Below, piece after piece: positions 56,229 to 64,000 of a DNA stretch of 64,000 nt. Both the position numbers and the translations under genes were made by a program. Origin of the DNA: a virus. The stretch covers positions 1 to 64,000 of IMG/VR virus record IMGVR_UViG_3300042691_049879, one strand, 5' to 3'. The notes under the pieces were generated by a model. That model saw only the letters and a list, made by a program, of their open reading frames with translations. It did not search any database and was not told where the DNA came from. Position 1 is the stretch's first letter, and every line of letters begins with the position of its first letter.

Positions 56229-57274
56229 AAACTATTTTGCTTTTTTAGGTTTTCCCAATTTTCTTTTATCTTTTTTTCATCAACAACATCTTCATTTATC
56301 TTGTCAATATTTTGTTGAGCAAATTCTTTAAACAATTCTTGAAAATTTAAATTTCTGCAAATTTTTAACAATTCAATAGTAGAATTTTTGCCGTATTTTT
56401 TATTATATTCATCTATATCTCCCATAACTTCGACGAAATATACCTCTAAACCAAGAGAAGTTAGCTTATTATAAATAACTATACTATCATATAGAGCGTC
56501 TTCATCCAAACATAAAATTACTCTAGAATTATGTTCTATAAGCTTTTCTATTATAACACTTGCTGGCTCTTTGCCTAACATTGGAATTGCATTATACAAA
56601 GGAAACATATCAAATGCTCCTTCAACTAATACGACTGGTATATCGAAATTTATATTTTTTACATTAAAAATAATTTCTGTTCTTGCAACTTCTTCTTTTG
56701 GTGGACCTAAATAATTTGGTTTAAATGTATTATAGTAAGAGCGTCCTACGTAATAATTAATTTGCCCATAAGAATTATAAGAAGGTATAATTAATCTATA
56801 CCTCATTTTTCCCTTATCTTCAGTATAGCCTATTCTGTATTTTTTTATAAGCTCTAAGCTTAACCCTCTTTCTAAAGTTGCATATTTTATTGCATCATTA
56901 TAAAATTTTGTGTTTTCCCTCTTCCAAAGAGGCTTGTATTCAGCAGGAAGCGAACATGTAATCATGTCATTATAAAACTCGTCTTTCTTTTCTGTTTTAT
57001 ATGACTTTGTTGCTGGGAGGATTGTGTTAATTTTAAGAATATCATCTTGACTCCCATATTCGGAAATCAATTTATTGACATTTCCTTTGTATCTACACTT
57101 CCAACAATGAAATATATTATTTTTAGAGTTAAAAGCTAAATTATACTTGTCTACATCATTTCTGCAAACTTTACTTTTACAATTAAATTCATATTCGTTT
57201 AAGTCACCACTTTTTTTGGGACTTCCCAATATTTTATTTAATAAAAATAATATATTTTCTTTTTTATTATCCAA
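56225..57274 (-). CDS. DnaG/gp61-like primase, 349 aa
   Basis: Synthesises RNA primers. An N-terminal zinc finger of CHC2 type is visible (C-x4-C near 31-36, then FHCWKC near 56-61). The TOPRIM domain shows VVLVEGAFDMFPLYNA (about 211-226) and the metal-binding RVILCLDEDALYD (about 249-261). Start is TTG at 57274, with a -7-like TATATTTG 20 bases before it. The stop overlaps the next gene by 4 bases, so primase and SbcDC are translationally coupled. Confidence 0.8.
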   Translation of the reverse strand: MDNKKENILFLLNKILGSPKKSGDLNEYEFNCKSKVCRNDVDKYNLAFNSKNNIFHCWKCRYKGNVNKLISEYGSQDDILKINTILPATKSYKTEKKDEFYNDMITCSLPAEYKPLWKRENTKFYNDAIKYATLERGLSLELIKKYRIGYTEDKGKMRYRLIIPSYNSYGQINYYVGRSYYNTFKPNYLGPPKEEVARTEIIFNVKNINFDIPVVLVEGAFDMFPLYNAIPMLGKEPASVIIEKLIEHNSRVILCLDEDALYDSIVIYNKLTSLGLEVYFVEVMGDIDEYNKKYGKNSTIELLKICRNLNFQELFKEFAQQNIDKINEDVVDEKKIKENWENLKKQNSL

Positions 57275-57324
57275 GGCTATATTTTATAGCTAGCAAATAT
57301 AGCAAAAAAAAACTATTAATAAAA

Positions 57325-57894
57325 TTATTTATTTAAATTTTGATTAGTTTTTTCTCTCATGTTTATATCACAAATTCCAACAACATAAGCATCGCTCATA
57401 TCAAAATTTTCTTGAATTAATTTATGTGTAGACTTTGAATATTTCCAATTTATTTGTGGTTCTTTTTCAACAACTTTTTCCCAAACCAAATATTTTTTAT
57501 TAGGTGCGCTTTGTGGAATTACTAAATCTGGAAACGCTGACTTTCTTGCTGTATTAACATTATAATATCTAGGTTCTGTTTTAAACTTTCTATAAAGATA
57601 GCCGCTAACCATAGCATTCATCATTGTTAATTTTTGTATTGTATCTGAATCAGAAAATTTTCCTTTAAATTTTTTCAAAGGTTCTTCTATTGATATATGT
57701 TTAATTTTATTTTCCCCCTCTTCTAAGCCAATAGCTTCAGATAATGTTTCTATATGCTTAACAAAATCATCTAACCTTTCAAATAAAGTTGTTTTTGGTT
57801 TAAATTTTATATATTCTAAATTACACAATTTATTTTCATTATTAAATAATGCTATTCCTATTACAGTTGTTGATATATCTAGTCCTAATGTCAT
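57325..57894 (-). CDS. RuvC-like Holliday junction resolvase, 189 aa
   Basis: RNase H-fold nuclease for branched DNA. The first strand carries GLDISTTVIGIALF (D6), the second acidic residue sits in SIEEPLKKF (about 68), and the C-terminal aspartate in DMSDAYVVG (about 171). NTARKSAFPD and the overall size match phage RuvC-like proteins. It leads the primase-SbcDC gene block. Confidence 0.75.
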   Translation of the reverse strand: MTLGLDISTTVIGIALFNNENKLCNLEYIKFKPKTTLFERLDDFVKHIETLSEAIGLEEGENKIKHISIEEPLKKFKGKFSDSDTIQKLTMMNAMVSGYLYRKFKTEPRYYNVNTARKSAFPDLVIPQSAPNKKYLVWEKVVEKEPQINWKYSKSTHKLIQENFDMSDAYVVGICDINMREKTNQNLNK

Positions 57895-57944
57895 ATATTA
57901 TTTTTTGTTAAAATATAAAATAATAAAAATAAAAGTAAATAAAA

Positions 57945-57969
57945 AATCCCACCAAAATTTGATGGGATT
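57945..57969 (-). terminator. minus-strand terminator
   Basis: AATCCCATC-AAATTTT-GGTGGGATT followed by T run on the minus strand, after the 384-aa structural gene. Confidence 0.65.
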
Positions 57970-57990
57970 ATTAAATGAAAACAAGATAAT

Positions 57991-59145
57991 TTACATTTCA
58001 AGATTTATCTCAAAAGTAATTGCATTAACATAAGTTTTTAGAACTGGTTCGCTTAATTTAGCAAATGCTATAAGTTCTCCAAACGCATTATATAAACCTA
58101 TTTCAGTTATATATATATCATCATAATTTGCTAATCCTTCTTCGCTATTTAATTGAGATATAGCTTTTTCTTTATCCCATGTTGGGTTGTTTGAAATAAA
58201 AAATTCTTGAGGTAAAGCTATACAGACAGATGTCATTTTGAAAGAAGTATCTAATTCTTTAAAGGATAATATTGAACCTTCAGAAGAAATGTCTGCTAAA
58301 CTTTGTCCAGTAAAATAAATATTAGTTTTACTTCCAACATTAAAATCGTCAACATAAGCAGAACCAGATTGAGTAAATCCAGAATCCCAAGGTATGTTGT
58401 TTACTATTTGTGGATGCGTTATTACAATATAACCTTTATCTAATATTGCAAAACCGCAAGGAATATCATAATTATATCCGTCTCTATTGTCTGGATACCC
58501 AGCCGCCACAGAAACTGCATAATTTGGATTATTTCTTTGGTCTGTGTTATAAAAATCTTGAACTTCTATATAAGAAATTGCTCCAGGTCTATCATAATAT
58601 TCACCAGTTGGGTTCCAAGAAGCATTATTTGAATTATCAACTGCGTCGCCCAATTCATTTCTTGTCTGTCCACTATATGGCTTATTTATGTCGTCAGAGA
58701 AAAGAAATACTATATTATCTCCAAGTAACATATTTGATTCTGATTTAAGAGGCTTAGTTGCAGTATATGTACTTGAAACTAATGTAACACCAGACAACTG
58801 TCCAAGTGTAGTGCTTCCAGAAACTGGAACTGTCATTGTTATAGTTCTACCATCTATAAATTCGCCATATTCTGACCCTGGTATTGGCACTATTACAATT
58901 TGGTCAACATTTAGTTGTTGTAATTCTGGGAATGTTTTTGACAAATCGCTAGTTGTTGGAAGTTTTGAAGACTTATAAGGTAAATTAAATGACATAAAAT
59001 AATTACCTTTATTATTAGTCAAGTCACTTCTATCACATAGAGTATATTTTATTTCACTTTCTGAAATGCTCTTAATTCTTGCCGTTTCTCTCTGTAAAGC
59101 AACATACGAATCAACTTTTTTTGTAAATCTTGTATCTACAATCAT
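57991..59145 (-). CDS. virion/baseplate structural protein, 384 aa
   Basis: Beta-rich protein with an N-terminal helix (RFTKKVDSYVALQRETARIK), then Ser/Thr-rich strands (TMTVPVSGSTTLGQLSGVTL) and a C-terminus (DDIYITEIGLYNAFGELIAF AKLSE type) also seen in phage tail proteins: YxTEIGLYN/D.xGxLIAxAKLSxP. That C-terminal signature is shared, in a weaker form, with the 682-aa protein (YISEVGVLDGDGNLVAIGKP). Likely tail or baseplate component. Confidence 0.65.
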   Translation of the reverse strand: MIVDTRFTKKVDSYVALQRETARIKSISESEIKYTLCDRSDLTNNKGNYFMSFNLPYKSSKLPTTSDLSKTFPELQQLNVDQIVIVPIPGSEYGEFIDGRTITMTVPVSGSTTLGQLSGVTLVSSTYTATKPLKSESNMLLGDNIVFLFSDDINKPYSGQTRNELGDAVDNSNNASWNPTGEYYDRPGAISYIEVQDFYNTDQRNNPNYAVSVAAGYPDNRDGYNYDIPCGFAILDKGYIVITHPQIVNNIPWDSGFTQSGSAYVDDFNVGSKTNIYFTGQSLADISSEGSILSFKELDTSFKMTSVCIALPQEFFISNNPTWDKEKAISQLNSEEGLANYDDIYITEIGLYNAFGELIAFAKLSEPVLKTYVNAITFEINLEM

Positions 59146-59156
59146 CTTATTTTATT

Positions 59157-59570
59157 TTATCTTGTTAATAAATTATTGTCACCAGAAGAAGTAGAAATAG
59201 GCTGTACAATTCTTCTAGTATATTGAAATTTAAGTTCAAATTTTCCTACCTCACCAGCTCCTATTATGTCTTTTGAAGGATTTCCGTAAAATTGGAAATT
59301 TATTGTTTTACTTCTTGTAGAGCCAGTTGGATTTGTAACAACAACACCTTCTTTTGTTGTATTAATCCAATTTATTAAAGCTTGTCTTAAACCTTCATCA
59401 AAAACATCCATTACTTGCCAATCATTATATTCTACATCCTGATTTTGAGCATTTATAGCAGCCTCTAAAGGCGGCAAATCAACTGGTTTTGGACCAAGCC
59501 TTCCAGTTAAAGGTGTTTTACTAAAATCTGGCGATATTTGCCTTGATGGATATACGTTTTTCTTTGCCAT
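59157..59570 (-). CDS. structural protein of tail cluster, 137 aa
   Basis: N-terminal proline-rich arm (YPSRQISPDFSKTPLTGRLG), then a compact beta domain (KTINFQFYGNPSKDIIGAGE, KFELKFQYTRRIVQP). Placed between two structural genes, 11 and 18 bases away, in a four-gene minus-strand unit. Probably a baseplate or tail connector protein; not matched to a named family. Confidence 0.55.
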   Translation of the reverse strand: MAKKNVYPSRQISPDFSKTPLTGRLGPKPVDLPPLEAAINAQNQDVEYNDWQVMDVFDEGLRQALINWINTTKEGVVVTNPTGSTRSKTINFQFYGNPSKDIIGAGEVGKFELKFQYTRRIVQPISTSSGDNNLLTR

Positions 59571-59588
59571 TTTTTTTTAATTTTTTTA

Positions 59589-60275
59589 TTATTTACTTCC
59601 TAATTCAGCATTGCTTATTTGAGATGCTATTTGTTTGTATGTTTTTAAAGATGTTGTTTTAACTGTAGCTCTTTCAAACTGTATAGTAACTTTATTGTGG
59701 TCATCTTCAATTGTTGGATAAAAAATTCTCATTCTATAACCAGGTCTAGTCGTTGTAGCTTCTCTTAGATTTATTACTAACTGATTATCTTTAACTACAT
59801 TTTCACCAAAATTTTTAGGCATCAATTCATAAGTTGATTCTAAAGTTGGTTCATCATTTAGTAAAGTTATTAGCTCTTGAGTTATTACCGTTGGTATTTT
59901 ACTTAAATCTTTATTTAAATCTATAACTATATTTTCTTGGCTTGTTATATATTCAAGAGTGTCATCACCAGTTCCTAATACTGATTCTGATGGAGAAACT
60001 AAACAATTTAAAGTTCTTCCTTTAGCGCCAGTTATATTATTTTCATTTTCACCAGATAAATCTGGAATTTCTCCTGATTGTAATCTATCAGGAAGTTTAT
60101 AATTAATATCAGGGTCTCCAAGAGAAAATCTTTCAATTTTTAACCTATCTATCTTTGTTCCGTCTGACAATTCTACAAATCTAGGATTATTTTCATCTTG
60201 AAAAAGATATTTTCTGCCCATTTCTGTCAAATAAGCTCTAGCTGTAACTGTATCACCTGAAGTTATTGCTCCCAT
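59589..60275 (-). CDS. structural protein of tail cluster, 228 aa
   Basis: Starts GAITSGDTVTARAYLTEMGR. The segment TARAYLTEMGRKYLFQ and the following KIERFSLGDPDINYKLP parallel INIKLTDVGRRQLSLG and AVFSDREIDYSI in the adjacent 682-aa protein, so the two share a common N-terminal domain typical of tail-associated virion proteins. The remainder is beta-rich. Confidence 0.6.
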   Translation of the reverse strand: MGAITSGDTVTARAYLTEMGRKYLFQDENNPRFVELSDGTKIDRLKIERFSLGDPDINYKLPDRLQSGEIPDLSGENENNITGAKGRTLNCLVSPSESVLGTGDDTLEYITSQENIVIDLNKDLSKIPTVITQELITLLNDEPTLESTYELMPKNFGENVVKDNQLVINLREATTTRPGYRMRIFYPTIEDDHNKVTIQFERATVKTTSLKTYKQIASQISNAELGSK

Positions 60276-60307
60276 ATTTTATTTTATTTATTTATATATA
60301 ATTATTT

Positions 60308-62356
60308 TTAAAAATCAATTTGTAATTGGAAAGTTAAAAATCTTCCTTCATTTTTCTTGATTGGATATGTTGGTTTTCCTATTGCTACTAAATTTCCATC
60401 GCCATCTAAAACTCCAACTTCTGATATATAAGTGTTGTTATCTAAGTTTGAATCGAAAGATTCATTTAAAGATGAATTAAGAGAATCGTTTTGCGCAAAA
60501 GTTGTTATAACAGTTTTGTAAGTTACGGCCAAAATATCTGCTTTTACATTTCCAAAAAAGAAAGATTCGTTTCCAAAAGTTAATCCAGTAATACTAGAAT
60601 CGTTATTGTCTGTAAATATATTGTCAAGAACATATGTTGTTCCACTATCATAATCTTCTTGTGAAACTATAAATTGATATGAATTTAATTTGCTAGGGTC
60701 TATAGTCAAATCAGTTGTATCACCAGTATAAATTCCATTACCAACAACATTAGAAATTAGCTTCCATTCATAAGAAGGAACATCAGATAGGCTAAATAAT
60801 TCTCCAGCCGTTAAATCTGTTTGTTCAGAAACTAACAATTGAACTTTATTAGCATTCCAACCAGTTCCAGAATAGGCCGAAGTTGAATCCATATTTACAC
60901 TGTTTCTTAAGTATGGAAAACCATTTGTTGGAAATGCTGCAGCCAAATATTGTGGATTTCCCTGGTCATCAGTTTCTCCATTTAATTTTTGAACATAACC
61001 ACAATGTAATCCTTTTGGATATCCAAAAGTTGACCCAGAAGTATAAGTACTATCACTTTCTGTTATATATGTAACAAAATAAGTTTTCCCAGATTTTAAA
61101 AGACCTGTTGCTTCTGATGTGCTCAAAGGATATTTTGGTACACTAGAACTATTTATTTGTAATGCAGGTAATGTATAATTTCTATTTGATTTATAAGACA
61201 TAACAGTTAACAACTCTGGGTCTGTTATAACTATTAGTTTTAGTTTATGATATACTCTACCTACAACTTTACTTGTACTTGTCGTACCATCTCTTAACTC
61301 TCTAAAAGTTGTTGAAGCCGCTGAATCTATTTGTGTAGTTCCATATATATCATAAAGAGTTACGCCATAAGACAGACCTTGACCATTATCTGCAGAAATA
61401 TTATGCCACATTATATTTGGAATATCTATTCTGATAGTCTTTTCCAACAATTGTTCTGCATAAGTATTTCCTGTGAACTCATTTGTGTAATGTAGAATTC
61501 CTATTTTTGTATAATCATCAACAAAACCTAAATATTTTTTTGTTCCATTATATTGTATTGAACCATAAGATGTATAGCCACTAACTGATAATGGCGTACC
61601 TTCTACTGAACTAGTTCTTACTATATTCATGTTCCATAGCATAGGATTTACAGTAGATGCTGTACCATAATATGATTCTGGCCCATTGTAAGGATAAAAA
61701 TATGTATTTATAACTTGAGATGTAGATTCGCCGCCAAAATCTGGTATTGGTCTATCTAATGATATTTCTCCAGTCATACCGCTTGTTGCCGTTGTTACTC
61801 TATACCATAATCCAACTGTAGGATTTCCAGACAATAAAATATCTCCTGAATATGTTTTACCACTATTTTGTATTGGCTCCCAAGGAATATAAACCAAATC
61901 TCCAGCATTTGGATAATAAGAACCTATTCCATTATCTAAAGTTATAACATTTCCTCCGTTTATTGATGAAGAACTATATGTTACTGAATTTACTCCTAAA
62001 ATTTTTGTTACATCATAAGCAGTAGATGCTGTACTTATTGTTGTTCCAGTAAAAAACCCATAGCTTTCTGTTGCTCCAGTTGAAATTTGTTTTGCAGAAA
62101 CAACTTGGTTACCAGCTAAAGGAAGCGGATTAGTTCCGTCAAAATTTGCAATTATAGAAGGTTGAGCTTCTGTTGGCGACAAAATTCTATTGTTAGATAT
62201 ACTATAGTTTTCATTTCTATCAATAGAATAATCTATTTCTCTATCTGAAAAGACAGCATTAACAAATCTTAGGTTACCAAGAGACAATTGTCTTCTACCA
62301 ACATCAGTAAGTTTAATGTTTATAAAAGTTTTTGGTTCATTTAAAATATATCCCAT
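60308..62356 (-). CDS. large virion structural protein, 682 aa
   Basis: The N-terminal domain (NIKLTDVGRRQLSLGNLRFV, then DREIDYSIDRN) is shared with the 228-aa neighbour. Residues 80-600 are long, Ser/Thr/Gly/Tyr-rich beta sequence (SGKTYSGDILLSGNPTVGL), as in baseplate or fibre-like proteins. The C-terminus YISEVGVLDGDGNLVAIGKP is a conserved tail-protein ending. Transcribed away from the next structural gene. Confidence 0.65.
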   Translation of the reverse strand: MGYILNEPKTFINIKLTDVGRRQLSLGNLRFVNAVFSDREIDYSIDRNENYSISNNRILSPTEAQPSIIANFDGTNPLPLAGNQVVSAKQISTGATESYGFFTGTTISTASTAYDVTKILGVNSVTYSSSSINGGNVITLDNGIGSYYPNAGDLVYIPWEPIQNSGKTYSGDILLSGNPTVGLWYRVTTATSGMTGEISLDRPIPDFGGESTSQVINTYFYPYNGPESYYGTASTVNPMLWNMNIVRTSSVEGTPLSVSGYTSYGSIQYNGTKKYLGFVDDYTKIGILHYTNEFTGNTYAEQLLEKTIRIDIPNIMWHNISADNGQGLSYGVTLYDIYGTTQIDSAASTTFRELRDGTTSTSKVVGRVYHKLKLIVITDPELLTVMSYKSNRNYTLPALQINSSSVPKYPLSTSEATGLLKSGKTYFVTYITESDSTYTSGSTFGYPKGLHCGYVQKLNGETDDQGNPQYLAAAFPTNGFPYLRNSVNMDSTSAYSGTGWNANKVQLLVSEQTDLTAGELFSLSDVPSYEWKLISNVVGNGIYTGDTTDLTIDPSKLNSYQFIVSQEDYDSGTTYVLDNIFTDNNDSSITGLTFGNESFFFGNVKADILAVTYKTVITTFAQNDSLNSSLNESFDSNLDNNTYISEVGVLDGDGNLVAIGKPTYPIKKNEGRFLTFQLQIDF

Positions 62357-62498
62357 TTTCTATTTACTCTTTTTAGGATTTTTTTATAATATAATAAAAA
62401 AAGTTTTAAAGTAAACTTTTGAATTATTTTTTATCCCTTAGAAATAAATATAAAATAAAAAAAAATAGAAATAATTTTATGTAAGTTTTTTTGCCTAA

Positions 62499-62506
62499 AT
62501 ATTTAT
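62499..62506 (+). promoter_or_regulatory. suspected late promoter motif before last gene
   Basis: AAATATTTATCATTAAATA lies with ATATTTAT starting 26 bases upstream of ATG 62525, nearly the spacing seen for 30747 and 31467. Confidence 0.4.
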
Positions 62507-62524
62507 CATTAAATAAAAGTATAA

Positions 62525-64000
62525 ATGGAGCCAATAAATAGTGGAACAACTTTAGATATAAGACCTACTCCTGGTCAAGATATAAGATTTGCTGCAACTC
62601 AAGCGGATTCTGTTTTTACGTTTGGTAATTTTAGAATTGACAGAAGTGTTGATTCTGATTTTATTAATTCAGAAAATGCCTATTTATCTTACGGCCCTTA
62701 TTCTACAATACAAAATTCTAATTCAAATAATTTTGATATTATTAAAATAATTAATACAAAAGAAAATGAATTAAATTTAAAATCTGAAGATGCAACAAGT
62801 TATGCTTATTTTGGTTCGTTTTATACTCAAGTTGCAAATGCAATTAATAAAATAGTAGATAACTTTCCTTATGCCTTTTTATCTAAATCAATAAATAGTG
62901 GAATTACAATATATGATTATTCTCACGATTTAGTACAAAACTTTTCAACATTTAAGGTAGCGTTTTCTTCAATAACAAATCAAGGTGAAATAATTTATGT
63001 ATCTGGGAGGAGTGAACAATCTGAAGCTCAATTTGATTTATATAATGAAACAGATTCTTTCGAGATACAATTAAGTGGCAATTCACAAGATTTAACAACT
63101 GGTGACACCTTTTTTAATACAATACATAAAATAAGGAGTTACAATTATTCTTTAAATAATTATCTAGAATTTGAAGTTGAAGGCATTTTATTACCTGCAG
63201 AATCAACTACTGCTACAACTTTTAATTATCCTTTATATATAAGGCCATCAAGAGAAAGATATGGACAATACAAAAAAACTATATCAAGCTTAGAAAATCA
63301 CCTTTTAAATGATGGTACTTTTTTGGTTCCAGACCCAGATACTGATACATTCGAAAGGATAAAATTTACTTGGCCTAGAAATATTGATGGATTTGCTCCA
63401 GATAGTTACGGTTCTGATTTTGAAGAATATGCTGAAGATTTATTAAACGCAGCAAGAAGCATTGATGAAGAGAAAACTAACATAATGGTTAGAACAATGC
63501 TCCCAGAAAATTTTATAGATTTAGATTCTGACGATAAAATATACAGAAAATTAACAACAGTATATGCTACAGAATTTGATAAAATAAAAAATTACATAGA
63601 CGGTTTAGCTTATGCTCATTCTATTAGTTACGATGGCTCTGAAAGCGTTCCAAATAAATTTATTTCAAGATTAGCAAACTTACTTGGAGCAAAGTTACCA
63701 AACGCATTCACTTCTGAAAATGTATTAGATTATCTTTCTGGAGAATTCGATTCAGTAGGTAAGCCTTATGAAGAGTATAATTTAGAATTGTGGAGAAGAA
63801 TAATGGTAAATTTAGTTTGGCTTTATAAAAAGAAAGGAACTAGAGATGCTATAAGTTTTATTTTTAAATTATTAGGAGCGCCAGAATGTTTATTTAATTT
63901 AGAAGAATTTGTTTATGATGTAAAAAGAAATATGGCATCAGAAGCTTTGGCGACTTTACCAAATGCTGAAATAGAAAATTTACCATCAGAAGATACTGGA
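62525..64000 (+). CDS. baseplate/tail protein, N-terminal 492 aa, runs off the window
   Basis: The frame is open from ATG 62525 to the window end without a stop. The sequence begins EPINSGTTLDIRPTPGQDIR. Residues about 315-345 (DDKIYRKLTTVYATEFDKIK) and WRRIMVNLVWLYKKKGTRDA with ISFIFKLLGAPE (about 424-455) match the helix pattern of P2 gpI/T4-like baseplate wedge proteins, where RKKGTxxA precedes a hydrophobic helix. Probably a baseplate wedge component. The true length is unknown. Confidence 0.7.
   Translation, partial: MEPINSGTTLDIRPTPGQDIRFAATQADSVFTFGNFRIDRSVDSDFINSENAYLSYGPYSTIQNSNSNNFDIIKIINTKENELNLKSEDATSYAYFGSFYTQVANAINKIVDNFPYAFLSKSINSGITIYDYSHDLVQNFSTFKVAFSSITNQGEIIYVSGRSEQSEAQFDLYNETDSFEIQLSGNSQDLTTGDTFFNTIHKIRSYNYSLNNYLEFEVEGILLPAESTTATTFNYPLYIRPSRERYGQYKKTISSLENHLLNDGTFLVPDPDTDTFERIKFTWPRNIDGFAPDSYGSDFEEYAEDLLNAARSIDEEKTNIMVRTMLPENFIDLDSDDKIYRKLTTVYATEFDKIKNYIDGLAYAHSISYDGSESVPNKFISRLANLLGAKLPNAFTSENVLDYLSGEFDSVGKPYEEYNLELWRRIMVNLVWLYKKKGTRDAISFIFKLLGAPECLFNLEEFVYDVKRNMASEALATLPNAEIENLPSEDTG

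Noticed and set aside
1-64000. Genome-wide stop codon reassignment
   Set aside because: Genes here end normally in TAA, TAG and TGA, and long genes contain no internal in-frame stops of one kind.

Overview
This is one 64 kb piece of a large, AT-rich double-stranded DNA phage genome whose host is very probably a member of the Bacteroidetes (Flavobacteria-like). Evidence for a phage: tail and baseplate genes, a YadA-repeat fibre, lysis genes, phage replication and recombination genes, and dozens of short orphan genes packed on both strands. Evidence for the host group: at least five sites match the Bacteroidetes promoter (TTTG, 18-19 nt, TAnnTTTG), Shine-Dalgarno sequences are mostly absent, and base composition is very low in G+C. 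No integrase, insertion sequence or CRISPR array was seen.

Layout. 0-0.2 kb: two tandem tRNA-Phe-like genes on the minus strand with their promoter. 0.2-15.4 kb: mostly minus-strand orphan and virion-like genes, interrupted by a mitochondrial-type single-chain phenylalanyl-tRNA synthetase (6.1-7.1 kb) and a CCA-adding enzyme (8.7-10.0 kb). 15.5-19.8 kb: a 1317-residue tail fibre and its small partner. 19.8-27.0 kb: two PcfJ-like proteins and several suspected internal head proteins. 27.0-29.7 kb: RNase P RNA, a YqeY-like protein, a tRNA array, and a giant structured RNA of about 0.9 kb that has a tRNA inside it (GOLLD-like). 30.1-36.1 kb: lysis and injected-protein region (PAP2 phosphatase, GH24 lysozyme, holin-like protein, GH16 glycosidase, a three-module head-protein fusion). 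36.6-41.6 kb: more tRNAs, tRNA-like RNAs and pseudoknotted RNAs. 41.7-57.9 kb: small holin-like protein, SNF2 helicase, cell-wall enzymes, Cas4-like nuclease, a fused SbcD-SbcC (Mre11-Rad50) protein, primase and RuvC-like resolvase. 58-64 kb: baseplate/tail genes, the last running off the end.

The genes suggest a phage that rebuilds much of the tRNA pathway: about 28 tRNA or tRNA-like genes, RNase P RNA for 5' ends, a CCA enzyme for 3' ends, its own PheRS, and boxA-like plus attenuator-like signals in front of tRNA units. A second theme is a large set of proteins sharing two short leader types (MKITKxxLKxIIKEEA and LSESYKKRLKELAGL). I infer these to be capsid-targeting signals for proteins packaged with the DNA. 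A third is two promoter classes: host-type promoters before tRNA and DNA-metabolism genes, and an ATATTTAT motif before suspected late genes.
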